A stretch of 64,000 nt of DNA from Flaccisagitta enflata (GCA_965153355.1 OZ231126.1:77252001-77316000), one strand, 5' to 3'. Numbered from the stretch's first letter, positions 1 to 24,361 are shown. The notes: generated by a model from the sequence alone, not told the origin. Made by a program: numbers and translations.

Positions 1-12731
<12,731 letters not shown>

Positions 12732-12897
12732 TGTGGTTGGCAGAAGTGACAAATGAATGAAGTCGTTTTCGTTGTAAAGTGGTATTGATGAAATTTGATC
12801 CATATCGAAATTCGTGGCATCAATGAGACTAAATTCTGAAGGCGGAATTCGAAATTCAATTCTACAAATCAAATCAGTTATTAATAGCTGACTTGTG

Positions 12898-12956
12898 TTT
12901 TGTGTCTTGTTTCTTGTGTCTTGTGTCTTGTGTCTTGAGTCTTGTGTCTTGTGCTA
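12898..12956. repeat. 7-bp tandem repeat TTGTGTC
   Basis: About eight heptamers with single substitutions (TTTC, GAGTC). Confidence 0.85.
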
Positions 12957-13179
12957 AGCAGCGCGGACTTTGACCTCGTAAAAAGTTAATGGAACTGATC
13001 GGTAGATTGATCTGACGGTCATGTACAGTTTCGCGTCTTGTACCTTCACTTCACTTTGCTGTAATCAACTATCATTCCGACGGTCTTCTTTCCGTTTTGA
13101 ACGCTCTCAAATGAATACAGTTGCAGGCCCCTTTGGCGAAGCAACTCCATTCCACCCATGTTTTAAACTCCAGCGCCCC

Positions 13180-13620
13180 ATGTCGTGGTGGCATGGCATC
13201 TCAGAGGCAAACTTTGCCTCTACAGTTTCATCATCATTAACTGCACTCCCTCCACTTGCGTCCCACTGCCCTCTCGCGGCATCGAAGGGACAAACATTGC
13301 CATTAACCTCTATCCTTACCCCTTTATCTTAAAATTTTATGTCACCATTGGCCACTGCCTCTCTCGATTTAGGGCAAACACTGCCCCGACCTCTTCAACT
13401 CCCCCCTCACCCCCTTTCCCCGCTCGCGGCACCGACCGGGGCAAACCTCATGACTATCCATCCACCTCCACCACCCTACCACCCCCCTCTTCTCGTGACA
13501 TGGCATCTAAGGGGCGAACGTTGTGACTACCCCTCCTCCCCCACCACCCTACCACCCCCGCCTACCACCCCCCCCTTCTCGTGACACAGCATCGTCAGGG
13601 GCAAACGTTGGCGTTGCTCC
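13180..13620. repeat. Degenerate GC-rich tandem units
   Basis: Loosely repeated blocks carrying GTGACATGGCATCT, GGGGCAAACGTTG and CCACCACCCTACCACCCCC, roughly every 80-100 bp. The Pro-rich open frames come from this composition. Boundaries are approximate. Confidence 0.6.
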
Positions 13621-14049
13621 GGTTGATTATTTGATAAGGTCGTTTTACGCGGGGAATTCCAAGTTGGCAATTTTCGTCTTAGAATCTTCGATGGACCTTG
13701 ACTCGAGAAAAAAAAAGATGATATCCGCATCGCGTCCGTGATAACGCCGAAGCATCGTAAAGATGTCTGGCGGTGGAGGTGCAGAGGTGCCGTGGTGAGA
13801 GTGGCGGTGGTCCTGTGGCGGAGGCTGTGGAGGCGCAGTGGTGAGGTGGTGGTGTCGATAAAGCGGTGGTGAGGCGGTGGTGACGTGGTGTAAGGAACAT
13901 GGATGTAAGCGACGAATGTAGATGGGAGAAACGATGGCGACGTAATAAGTGAAAAGTTTGAACAGGGAATGTAGAAATTGAAGTTAGTGACGATAGTGGA
14001 TTAAGGATGGTGGTGATTGGCAGATTTCATATTAGTGACAATAGTAACT

Positions 14050-17000
14050 CACCCCACGGAAGAGACCTGTTTCAGGTATTTAAGAGCTGCCACCCTCCAA
14101 TTTTTTCACATTTCACTCCCAAATTGTCCCCTGCATGTGGGAAAACCGTCGAAAAAAAAATCTAGCACAAATTTTCCCGTCCATCCCCTTGCAATTGAAC
14201 CTCAGTTGGCACTCTTCATGGCTAAGTCAGGGAGCTTAACAGCAGAAACTAAAGTGTAGGGTAAAAATTGCCAAAAAGCTCTGGAACTTCACTACTCTGA
14301 CATATTTTTTTGTGCTGAACACAAATCTGACCTCCATTGTGAAATATTTTTTGGGCCACCCTTTCAAAAATCTATTTTTTTGCAATTTTTGAGGTAAAAA
14401 TGCACTTTTTGGCTATTTGGAGTACACTGGTGTCACTTGGTTGTGTTTTTAAGGCAAACCTAACAAGAACTGAAGTGAATACACAGTTTACAGGCATGTG
14501 GCGGCCTTACAGGAACTGTAAATTGCTAAAAACAGGCAAAAAACAGGCCAAAAAAAGCCTAAAATGGCCAAAATCGGCGTTTTCATCAAATATATCATTG
14601 ACATTCAAAATTTTTCCGCTAATCTCTCTTAATTCAGTCAGAACTAGGTCAAATATACTGAATGTGAGTATTGGACACTGATGCGGGGGTTATACCAGGC
14701 CAAAAACAGGTCAAAAATAGTCTAAAATGGCCAAAGTCGGCACTTTCATCACATAGATCATTGCTATATAGAATTTTTTTGCTAATCTCACTCACCAGCC
14801 AGAACTAGGTCAAATATACTAATTGAGAGCTCTAGCCACTGATATGGGGGTCATAACAGGCCAAAAACAGGCCAAAAATAGCCTAAAATGACCAAAATTA
14901 GCATTTTCTTAAAACAGATCGTTGTTATTCACAATTTTTTTGTTAATCTCACTTAATCAATTAAGGATTAGGCTAAATACACTCATTGAGAGCTTTGGAC
15001 ACTGATATGAGGGTCATAACAGGCCAAAAACAGACCAAAAATAACCTAAAATAGCCGAAATTGACATTTTTTATAATCTGATCATTGTTATTCAGAATTT
15101 TTTCTCTAATCTCACTCACTCCAGTCAGAACTAGATCAAATATACTCAATGAGAGCTTTGGAATCTGATACTAGGGCCACAACAGGCTAAAAATGGCCTA
15201 AAATGGCCAAAATTGATATTTCAATTTAATAAATTTTAGTTGTTTGGAATTTTTTTGTAAATCTCATTCAAACCAGTCAGAACATGTACTTGTTGAGATC
15301 TCTGGACACTGATACCAGGGTCATAGCAGGCCAAAAACAGGCAAAAATGACCTCAAATGGCCAAAATTGGCATTTTCATCAAGTAGGTCATTGTCTTAAA
15401 GAATGTTTTTGCCAATCTCACTCAGTCTAGTCAGAACTAGGTCAGATATACTTATCCAGATCTTTGGAAACTGATACCGGGGCGATAATAGGCCTTAAAC
15501 AGGCCCATTTTTTGCCTGTTTTTAGCCTGTTATGCCCTGGTATTGATGTCCAAAGCTCTCAATGAGTATATTTGACCTAGTTTTGACTGGATTTGATGAG
15601 ATTGGTTTGAAAATGCTGAATAAAAGTGATCTGATTGATGAAATTGCCAATTTTGACCATCTAAGGTCATTTTTGGCCTGTTTCACGGCCCCGGTATCAA
15701 TGTCAAAATCTCTTAATGAATATATTTGTCCTAGTTCTGACTGGACATAGTGAGATATACAAAAATTTCACATATTACAATTTTTTTGATAAAAACATCA
15801 ATTTTGGCCATTTAATCCTATCATTGGCCTGTTTTTGGCCTGTCATGGCCTCAGTATCAGTGTTCAAAGATCTTGATAAGTGTATCTGACATAGTTCTGA
15901 CTGGATTGAGTGAGATTGGCAAAAAAATGACAATTTTGGCTATTAAAGGTCATTTTTAGCCTATTTTTGGCCTGTTGTTATCCTGGTAGCAGTGTCCAGA
16001 AAATTAAATGAGTATAAATATCCTAATCCTGACTGGATTGAGTGAGATTTACAAAAAAAATTCCAACCAAGTGCTTTCACGCTCAAGGAAGAAATCCTGA
16101 TAATAAAAAAAAAAATCATTAGATAAAAATGTCAATTTTGGCCATTTTAGGCCATTTTTGGTCTGTTGTGGCCCTATTATCAATTTTCAAAGATCTCAAT
16201 GAGTATATTTGATCTAGTTTTGACTGGAGTGAGTGAGATTACTGAAAAAATTCTGAATAACAATGATCAGATTAAAGAAAATGCCAATTTTGACCATTTT
16301 AAGTCATTTTTGGCCTGTTATGACCCCCGTATTAATGCCCAAAGCTCTCAATGAGTTTATTTGACCTAGTTCTGAATGGATTAAGTGAGATTAACAATAA
16401 AATTGTGAATAACAACGATCTGTTTATTGAAAATGCTGATTTTGGCCATTATAGGCTATTTTTGGCCTGTTATGACCCCCCTATCAGTGGCTAAAGCTCT
16501 CAATTAGTATACTTGACCTAGTTCTGGCTGGATTGAGTGAGATTAGCAAAAAAATTCTGCATAGCAATGATCTATGTGATGAAAATGCCGACCTTGGCCA
16601 TTTTACACCCACTTTGACCTGTTTTTGGCCTGGTATGACCCCCGTATCAGTGTCCAATGCTCTCATTGAGTATATTTGACCTAGTTCTGACTGGATTGAG
16701 TGAGATTAGCAGAAAAATTTTAAATGTCAATGATATATTTGATGAAAACGCCAATTTTGGCCATTTTAGGCTATTTTTGGCCTGTTTTTTGCCTGTTTTT
16801 AGCAATTTTCAGTTCCTGTAAGGCCGCCACATGCCTGTCAACTGTGTATTCACTTCAGTTCTTGTTACGTTTGCCTAAAAAACGCAACCAGGTGATAACA
16901 GTGTACTCCAAATGGCCAAAAAGTGCATTTTTACCCCAAAAATTGCAAAATAATGGATTTTTGAAAGGGTGGCCCAAAAAATATTTCAAAATGGAGGTCA

Positions 17001-17278
17001 GATTCGTGTTCAGCACGAAAAAATATGTCGGAATGGTGAAGTTCCAGAGCTTTTTGGCAATTTTTACCCTACACTTTAGTTTCTGCTGTTAAGCTCCCTG
17101 ATTAGGCTGTTAAGAATACCAACTGAGGTTCAATTGCAAGGGGATGGACGGGAAAATTCGTGCTAGATTTTTTTTTCGACGGTTTTCCCACATGCAGGGG
17201 ACAATTTGGGAGTGAAATGTGAAAAAATTGGAGGGTGGCAGCTCTTAAATACCTGAAACAGGTCTCTTCCACGGGGTG
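14050..17278. mobile_element. 3.2-kb foldback transposon, CACCCC termini, 4-bp TSD
   Basis: The two ends are long inverted repeats. Left begins CACCCCACGGAAGAGACC and right, in reverse complement, CACCCCGTGGAAGAGACC, staying alignable for well over 1 kb each. It is flanked by AACT on both sides (14046-14049 and 17279-17282), inside a host tandem repeat (GGATGGTGGTGATTGG...) that supplies a ready empty site. The interior is tandem units of about 160 bp (CAGGCCAAAAACAGGCC ... TCAGAACTAGGTCAAATATA): about six in the left half and eight in opposite orientation in the right half, meeting near 15515. No transposase. A CAC end with 4-bp duplication fits the Chapaev branch of CACTA/Mirage/Chapaev, by inference only. 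Confidence 0.9.
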
Positions 17279-17561
17279 AACTAGAGGATGGTGGTGAACA
17301 AAGGATGGTGGTGATTGGCCGATTTCACGTTAATGACAATAGTAACTGGAGGATAGTGGTGACTGGCAGTTTTCATGTCAGTAACAATGGTAACTAAAGG
17401 ATGGTGGTGATTGGTGATCGGTGAGAGAATGAGGCGTAAATGCGACGGCAATGATAGCGGAGCAGTTGTGACCCTCGATGACCTGACGAAGACACCGCTT
17501 GCATTTTAGAGGAGAGACCAGGAGGTTGAAAGGAGAAGGGGAAAAAGAAGAAGGGGAAAAA

Positions 17562-17562
<1 letters not shown>

Positions 17563-17592
<30 letters not shown>

Positions 17593-17992
17593 AAGAAGAA
17601 GAAGAAGAAGAAGAAGAAGAAGAAGAAGAAGAAGAAGAAGAAGAAGAAAAAGAAGAAGAAGAAGAAGAAGAAAAGAAAAAGAAAAAGAAAAAGAAAGAAG
17701 AAGAAGAAGAAGAAGAAGAAGAAGAACAAGAACAAGAACAAGAACAAGAACAAGAACAAGAAGAAGAAGAAGAAGAAGAAGAAGAAGAAGAAGAAGAAGG
17801 AAGAAGAAGAAGAAGAAGAAGAAGAAGAAGAAGAAGAAGAAGAAGAAGAAGAAGAAGAAGAAGAAGGAGGAGAAGAAGAAGAAGAAGAAGAAGAAGAAGA
17901 AAAAGAAGAAGAAGAAAGAAAAGAAAAAGAAAAAGAAAAAGAAAAAGGAAAAGAAGAAGACAAAAAAGTCAAGAAAAAAAGAGGAAAAAAAG

Positions 17993-17997
<5 letters not shown>
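17563..17997. repeat. (GAA)n purine tract, about 430 bp
   Basis: GAA units with AAAGAA, GAACAA and GGA variants. It is almost uninterrupted purine on the plus strand and directly followed by (CT)n at 17998-18059. The matching tract in the right arm (about 55780-55924, CTT on plus) is only about 145 bp. Confidence 0.95.
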
Positions 17998-18061
<64 letters not shown>

Positions 18062-18189
18062 ATGCCACTGTTTACCCCATTGAAATACATAATTCCGGTT
18101 GAAGAAACTCTCATTTCTTCCATTTTCTCGCTCGTTTTCGCTTCCTTAAACTTTCGCCTTCTCTTTCTTCATTACCGATTTTCCGAAGT

Positions 18190-18620
18190 GTAATGGCGCA
18201 ACTTAGTAGCAACTTAGTTGTGTGTGTGTGAGAGGATGTGAGTGTGTGTGTGCCTGGGAAAACGAAGAGGCGATGACGACCATGACTACCATGACGATGC
18301 TGATGACGACGACGACGACGGAGATGACGTTGCTGCCGCCGGAGGAAACCCACTACCGGCACCAACGCCGACTCGTCATCGTTGCTGCCGATGAAGTCAT
18401 TGCTGCGGAGAACGTTGCTGCCGCTAATGTTGCTGCCGATGAAGTTTCTGCGTGCTGTTGGTAATGGAATGTGATTCTTCGCATTAGAGCGGCGGTAGGC
18501 AGTTGCGATGCCACTGGTAGACAGGTTTAGGGCTGTAGGCAGTGAGGAGATCATGTTAAGTAAAAGGATGTTCAGTCTGTGTATATTAAGGGATATTGTT
18601 CCACTTGTCACACTATCAAT
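18190..18620. other. Unique segment conserved in both arms, degenerate GTTGCTGCC repeats
   Basis: It contains open frames on both strands (166 codons minus, 80 codons plus) that are identical in the right arm. The protein-level conservation only reflects the recent duplication. The middle is a loose GTTGCTGCCGATGAAGT-type repeat. I do not call a gene: the predicted proteins are composition-driven with no recognisable domain. Confidence 0.5.
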
Positions 18621-18705
18621 TCAAGTGTCCATAAGGATTTAGCACCATAAAAACTACCTCTTTATGACATAAACAGTTGAAATCATCACGATTATCATCA
18701 TCGTT

Positions 18706-19724
18706 ATCAAGCTTCGGCACTGCGGTCAGCATAAGCATCATCAAGCTTCGGCACTGCAGTCAGCATAAGCATCATCAAGCTTCGGCACTGCAGTCAGCAT
18801 AAGCATCATCAAGCTTCGGCACTGCAGTCAGCATAAGCATCATCAAGCTTCGGCACTGCAGTCAGCATAAGCATCATCAAGCTTCGGCACTGCAGTCAGC
18901 ATATAAGCATCATCAAGCTGCGGCGCTGCAGTCAGCATATAAGCATCATCAAGCTTCGGCACTGCAGTCAGCATAAGCATCATCAAGCTTCGGCACTGCA
19001 GTGAGCATAAGCATCAACAAGTCTGCACTGCAGTCAGCATATAAGCATCATCAAGTTTCGGCACTGCAGTCAGCATATAAGCATCATCAAGCTGCGGCAC
19101 TGCAGTCAGCATATAAGCATCATCAAGCTTCGGCACTGCAGTCAGCATATAAGCATCATCAAGCTTCGGCACTGCAGTCAGCATATAAGCATCATCAAGC
19201 TTCGGCACGTGCGTCAACCCGAAGTCATCGGGCGCCTAAATCGGCAGTCAGCATAAGCATCATCAAGCTGCGGCACTGCAGTCAGCATAAGCATCATCAA
19301 GCAGGCACCGCAGTCAGCATAAGCATCATCAAGCTTCGGCACTGCAGTCAGCATAAGCATCATCAAGCTTCGGCACTGCAGTCAGCATATAAGCATCATC
19401 AAGCTTCGGCACTGCAGTCAGCATAAGCATCATCAAGCTTCGGCACTGCAGTCAGCATAAGCATCATCAAGCTTCGGCACTGCAGTCAGCATATAAGCAT
19501 CATCAAGCTTCGGCACTGCAGTCAGCATATAAGCATCATCAAGCTGCGGCACTGCAGTCAGCATATAAGCATCATCAAGCTGCGGCACTGCAGTCAGCAT
19601 ATAAGCATCATCAAGCTGCGGCACTGCAGTCAGCATATAAGCATCATCAAGCTTCGGCACCGCAGTCAGCATATAAGCATCAAGCTGCGGCACTGCAGTC
19701 AGCATATAAGCATCATCATTAGCC
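18706..19724. repeat. 34/36-bp minisatellite, left-arm array
   Basis: About 28 units of AAGCATCATCAAGCTTCGGC + ACTGCAGTCAGCATAT. Units exist in a 34-bp form (CATAAGC) and a 36-bp form (CATATAAGC); a few carry GCTGCGG for GCTTCGG. Runs of the 36-bp form keep one frame open (12-residue DDAYMLTAVPKL on minus), which explains the long open frames. At 19207-19243 the array is broken by a piece resembling its right flank (GGGCGCCTAAATCGG). No unique spacers, so not CRISPR. Confidence 0.95.
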
Positions 19725-19844
19725 ATCTTTCGGCAACGTGGCGTAAAACCCGGAAGTGGTTCGGGCGCCTAAATCGGTATAAAACTTGATCAAGGTGATC
19801 CTTCTCGTTGCCGCGCGCGCGCCGAGTCGACGCGAAAAAAAGCC

Positions 19845-19930
19845 GCTCTTTGGCGCTTTTAGGCGTTCAACGGCGCTTTCCTGCGCTTTCCTGCGCTTTC
19901 CTGCGCTCAAAGGCGCTCAAAGGCGCGATT
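19845..19930. repeat. GGCGCTTTCCT short tandem repeat
   Basis: Roughly 10-bp units GCGCTTTCCT/GCGCTCAAAG around a GC-rich segment; the right arm has a matching, slightly different set near 53745-53810. Confidence 0.75.
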
Positions 19931-20074
19931 ACCTTCAAATTTTCCCAAATATTTTGGCGCGTTAAATCTCTCATTTGGATCCTGAATGGAATTCTGCAGA
20001 GTGGAAAAATGCGGGTCTCAACGCGGAGACCCAATTTGGCCTTTGATGATGTCATTACCGGAGATGTTGAGACA

Positions 20075-20240
20075 CATTACCACCAACACACAGTACCACC
20101 AACACAAAGAAGCACCACCAACACACAGTACCACCAACACACCTCGCCGCCAACACACATTACAACCAACACCGAGCACCACTGATACACAGTACCACCA
20201 ACACACATTTCCACCAACACACAGTGCCACACTTACAAGC
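20075..20240. repeat. CACCAACACACAGTAC tandem repeat
   Basis: About nine degenerate units of 16-18 bp. The counterpart is at about 53410-53590. Confidence 0.8.
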
Positions 20241-20747
20241 ACACTTATACCCTCACCATTACCTACACTTTTATCCGCATTGATGCCCTCTCTATTTCTA
20301 CCTATGTTAACCACAACACAAACTCATGTGCCTCCAAAAGCCGCAAAGCCCCACTCCAAACGACAACCACTCCTGGCGATGGGACAAAGAACGAAGGCTT
20401 ATCTATAAGCGGGATGCTTGCATATTTCCTACAAATGCAACCGACTGTTTTGACTGCATCTTTCTGACACGAAATGTCAATTTTGAAGGAAGAAAACGAC
20501 ATTCCACATGAGCAAGAATTCAGAATGTCCTCGTGCAGCAAACACAAACACTTGGCGTAACAAAAACTTAACTTTATTGACAATGACACCAATTTTGGGG
20601 GCTGACAAGGACGTTGACGTGCACAGAGACCATTACGCTTGACAGCTCTCTCTCTCTCTCTCTCTCCTCTCTCTCTCATATCTTCCCTTTTACACAATGC
20701 CCAGCGGTTGTCCCCCACACTAAGAAGTTGTCGTTATCATCGTTTTT

Positions 20748-20934
20748 AGTCGCGTGCACGCGTCTCAACAACCCACTTTGTCCGTCGGTCGGTCGGTGGG
20801 TTGGTGGTCGGTCACACTTTACTTTTTTTATAATATCTATTTTTGAACCTCACAGCTTCTACCCAAATGGTCTAGTGACCCCAAGTATGGCCCCTGCCCA
20901 CCCGCATGCGGTAGCCGTGTATCCGGCCTTGTTT
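20748..20934 (+). repeat. Hairpin-ended short repeat, left-arm copy
   Basis: Begins TTTTT-AGTCGCGTGCACGCGTCT (one T:T mismatch in the stem), then CCCACTTTGTCCGTCGG, a short GGTC tract, CTACCCAAATGGTCTAGTGA, GCCCCTGCCCACCCGCATGC and GTGTATCCGGCCTTGTT. The second, different hairpin repeat (20938 onward) starts directly after it. Confidence 0.85.
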
Positions 20935-20937
20935 TTT

Positions 20938-21070
20938 AGATGCGTCCTCGCATCTCTATAAGAGGTTTTTTGTCTGTCCGTCCGTCCGTTCGTCTGTCCG
21001 TCGGTCCGTCCGTCCGTCCGTTGATGCTCAGGCAAAAACCGCGTTTCGCTGAGCCGGGTCACGGTGAGAT
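20938..21070 (+). repeat. Related hairpin repeat, AGATGCG stem subfamily
   Basis: Hairpin AGATGCGTCCTCGCATCT (20938-20955), then CTATAAGAGGTTTTTTGTC and a GTCC tract to about 21022. It has the same architecture as the AGTCGCG family but an unrelated stem. The right-arm counterpart is at about 52505-52647. Confidence 0.8.
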
Positions 21071-21254
21071 CTCAAATTGAAACAAAAATGATCAACCAGC
21101 ATGTTTTGAGAGCCTCCTCTATTACTCAATCATTTCACCCTTCTGTTCGTCCATCTGTCTCTCCGTATATGTCACATGATCAATACACGCAGAGACACAG
21201 TCCGGACGCATCTTTGCCCGGTCGGGCTTGTTTACTGCCAAAGGAAAAAAACGA

Positions 21255-21430
21255 GTACAGTTGATCTTTACCAGAGCGCATGCCAAGGAACCGGGTAAAA
21301 TTGTATTTTATCTAGTGAAGCTGCCTTTTTGCAAATACATATATAAGTAAAGAATTCGTCCACGTTGTATGTCTTATAGGCGAGTTTGCTTTAAAAGCGG
21401 GTGCACTCTCGCGGTGATCCACTTTAAATG
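21255..21430. mobile_element. Possible small pogo-like TIR repeat
   Basis: CAGTTGATCTTTACCAGAGCGC at the left and, in reverse complement, GTGGATCACCGCGAGAGTGC near 21410-21425 form an imperfect inverted repeat resembling the TA-flanked element at 38297-39202. The right end is uncertain. Confidence 0.35.
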
Positions 21431-21494
21431 GAATAAGAAGCCTGGAAATCCGGGTCTTTGAAAGCGGACGGCATTTAACAAGGCGGAATACGAG

Positions 21495-21699
21495 ATGAAG
21501 GGAATGTCCACTCTCTCTCTCTCTCTCTCTCTCTCGCGCGCGGTGTCTCTCGAGGGCTATCACAGTCTCAGTCGATCTCTATCGCCTGTTGCATGTTGCG
21601 ATGAGAATGCAGTTCGACTTCGATCTCTGACCCACTTGTATGACAACAATAATCTCTCTCTTTTCCTTGATTCTTTCTGTTATATGCTGTCTGTAGCTC

Positions 21700-21733
<34 letters not shown>

Positions 21734-21790
21734 AGGGAACTTCTCTCTATCTCTCTCTCGATCTCCAGCTCTCAAAGTCTCCCTGTCCCT
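21495..21790. repeat. Short (CT)n runs and a locus that differs between arms
   Basis: CT runs of about 22 bp at 21514-21535 and about 24 bp at 21711-21733, with unique sequence at 21536-21650. The right arm has a 456-bp AG tract (51622-52077) and different unique sequence with GGAGCACTGAG repeats (51535-51620) at the same place. Confidence 0.8.
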
Positions 21791-21969
21791 CTCTCTATGG
21801 CCCAAACACCCAAACTCTCAATCCCAAACTATCCCTCCCAGACTCAAGATCTCAATCAATATCAGCCCCCAGACCCAAATCCTAACCACTAGGAGAAGGA
21901 GAAAGTTCTTTAAGTGTGAAAGCTTATGTCACAAACTGTTGACCAACATTTTCAGAGCATTGAAACCAA

Positions 21970-22430
21970 ACTACAGTTGAACCTCACTCTATTGTACCAG
22001 CTAACAACAGAATTATGCTTATAACAGAGGCAAATTCATTCTTTAAGTTCTTTTATTATCTACAGAAAAAAAAAAAGAAAATGTGGCAGGGTGTAGAATA
22101 GTATAGCACTTGACTTATAAACACTACTAACTTCATGTTCAAGGCTCATGTCACAAACTCTGGTCAAAAATTTTCAAATTATCAAAACCAAATTATAATC
22201 ATTTTTCTATTATTTTAAGATCATGATGTTAAAAACAGAAAATACATTAACTCAGGACACAAAAAAAGGTTTTAAGTTTTGCTTTAGAACTAAATAATTT
22301 TTTTTTGAAATGACATGATCAAGAAAAAAGTTTTTTTTCTTCTTAACATTTTTATTATTTTTGTAATTTTTGCTTCATATTATATTATTTTTTATGTATC
22401 CTTATATTTGGACCAATTATTGTGACACAA
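21970..22430. other. AT-rich unique sequence shared by arms
   Basis: It starts with CAGTTGAACCTCACTCTATT, typical of a pogo/Tigger-type end, but no partner is visible. No coding sequence. The right-arm copy at about 50710-51165 is nearly identical. Confidence 0.5.
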
Positions 22431-22434
22431 GCAC

Positions 22435-22436
<2 letters not shown>

Positions 22437-22490
<54 letters not shown>
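22437..22490. repeat. (AG)n microsatellite
   Basis: It faces the CT tract that begins 80 bp to the right, so the two can pair. Confidence 0.95.
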
Positions 22491-22492
<2 letters not shown>

Positions 22493-22572
22493 TCACTGCT
22501 CAGAATTAGGAATATCAAGAAAACAAAAAAATCTAGGACATCTCAGGGCTCAATTTGAACACCGATACGTAC

Positions 22573-23127
<555 letters not shown>

Positions 23128-23383
23128 TTTTACGAGTGTTTATGATGCCCCTTTAAATTCATTTTGAGCCATTAGCTTTTTTGCTTTTTTTTTTGTGTGT
23201 GTGTGGCATCATGATGATGGTGATTTGCATGCTTCAGTATTTATGTTACGGCGCGTCCTGGGCAGTGCTGGGGGGGGGGAGGTGCAAGAAATGATGATAA
23301 TTCCTCACTTATTGCTCGTTCATGGCATTGTCACTTGGATATGGCCAGTCTTTTGTTGAAGAGCTTTCTGGTATTTATTCGCG

Positions 23384-23425
23384 TTGTTGTTGTTGTTGTT
23401 TTTGTTGTTGTCGTTGTCGTTGTCG

Positions 23426-23464
<39 letters not shown>

Positions 23465-23512
23465 TATTTATTTATTGTTGTTGTTGTTGTTGTTGTTGTT
23501 ATTGTTGTTCGT
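23384..23512. repeat. (GTT)n with GTC units
   Basis: Broken by a TTTATTTATT interruption near 23463. The right-arm counterpart (49612-49752) is a longer, purer (ACA)n tract without the TTTATT interruption. Confidence 0.95.
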
Positions 23513-23939
23513 TTGAAGCCATTGCATTTGCAATGGGTTGGATTTCGGGTTCCACCCAAAATTGCTTTAAATTCTCTCCTCGAGATATATATATTCGGTC
23601 TCTCCGCACTCAAGTTCTCTCCGTTTTGCCATCAGTTGATCTGTTTAAGCTGCGAATTGTGTAAATATTTTGGTGTTGCAGCTTTTTTTTATACATCTCA
23701 CGCATAAGTTTATCCGAAAATTCACTCGCCAAAGCGAATTCTTGCTGGTGTCTCGAAAATGAAAAAGAAGATGAAAAAAAACGAAGATGAAGATGAAGAT
23801 GAAGATGAAGAGAAATCAGGCGGTTTAGACTCTTCCATCTTTTTGCATCGCATATATTGCCCGCTTCTATTTCCATCACTCATTTTCCCAGCTCTTCTTT
23901 CATGTTGTATATCTCTTTCTTTTTCCCACTTTTTATCCT

Positions 23940-23964
23940 TCTTTTCTTTCTTTATTTCTTTCTT

Positions 23965-24060
<96 letters not shown>

Positions 24061-24112
24061 TCATTCTTTCTTTCTTTCTTATTTTCTTTCTTTCTTTCTT
24101 TCTTTCTTTTCT
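23940..24112. repeat. (TTTC)n microsatellite
   Basis: About 170 bp; the right-arm counterpart is 49021-49195. Confidence 0.95.
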
Positions 24113-24199
24113 TCCCTCTCTCCATTGCCGAATTGGGGCTGTTTACCAATGTTTATTTCTTTCTGGCAAATTTTATGAATTTTTCCCGGACCCGGCTTC

Positions 24200-24202
24200 G
24201 TT

Positions 24203-24289
<87 letters not shown>

Positions 24290-24291
24290 TT
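24200..24291. repeat. (GTC)n microsatellite
   Basis: Pure CGT/GTC for about 90 bp. The right-arm copy (48856-48938) carries GAT and GGC variants and is shorter. Confidence 0.95.
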
Positions 24292-24361
24292 CAACTCCAT
24301 TTACGGCAGTCGTCGCCTTTCGCCGCCTCTTTTCTCATAACGCCTAAAACCATGGCTAATG

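Noticed and set aside
18111-18611. 166-codon minus frame identical in both arms
   Set aside because: The identity is explained by the recent duplication of non-coding DNA as well; the sequence is composition-driven and has no domain.
18706-19724. CRISPR-like direct repeats
   Set aside because: Units abut or differ only by 2 bp; there are no unique spacers, and the host is eukaryotic. It is a minisatellite.
20748-20934. Helitron end (hairpin before CTRR)
   Set aside because: The hairpin lies directly against the A run, without the usual 10-12 nt and CTRR end, and no TC start was seen.
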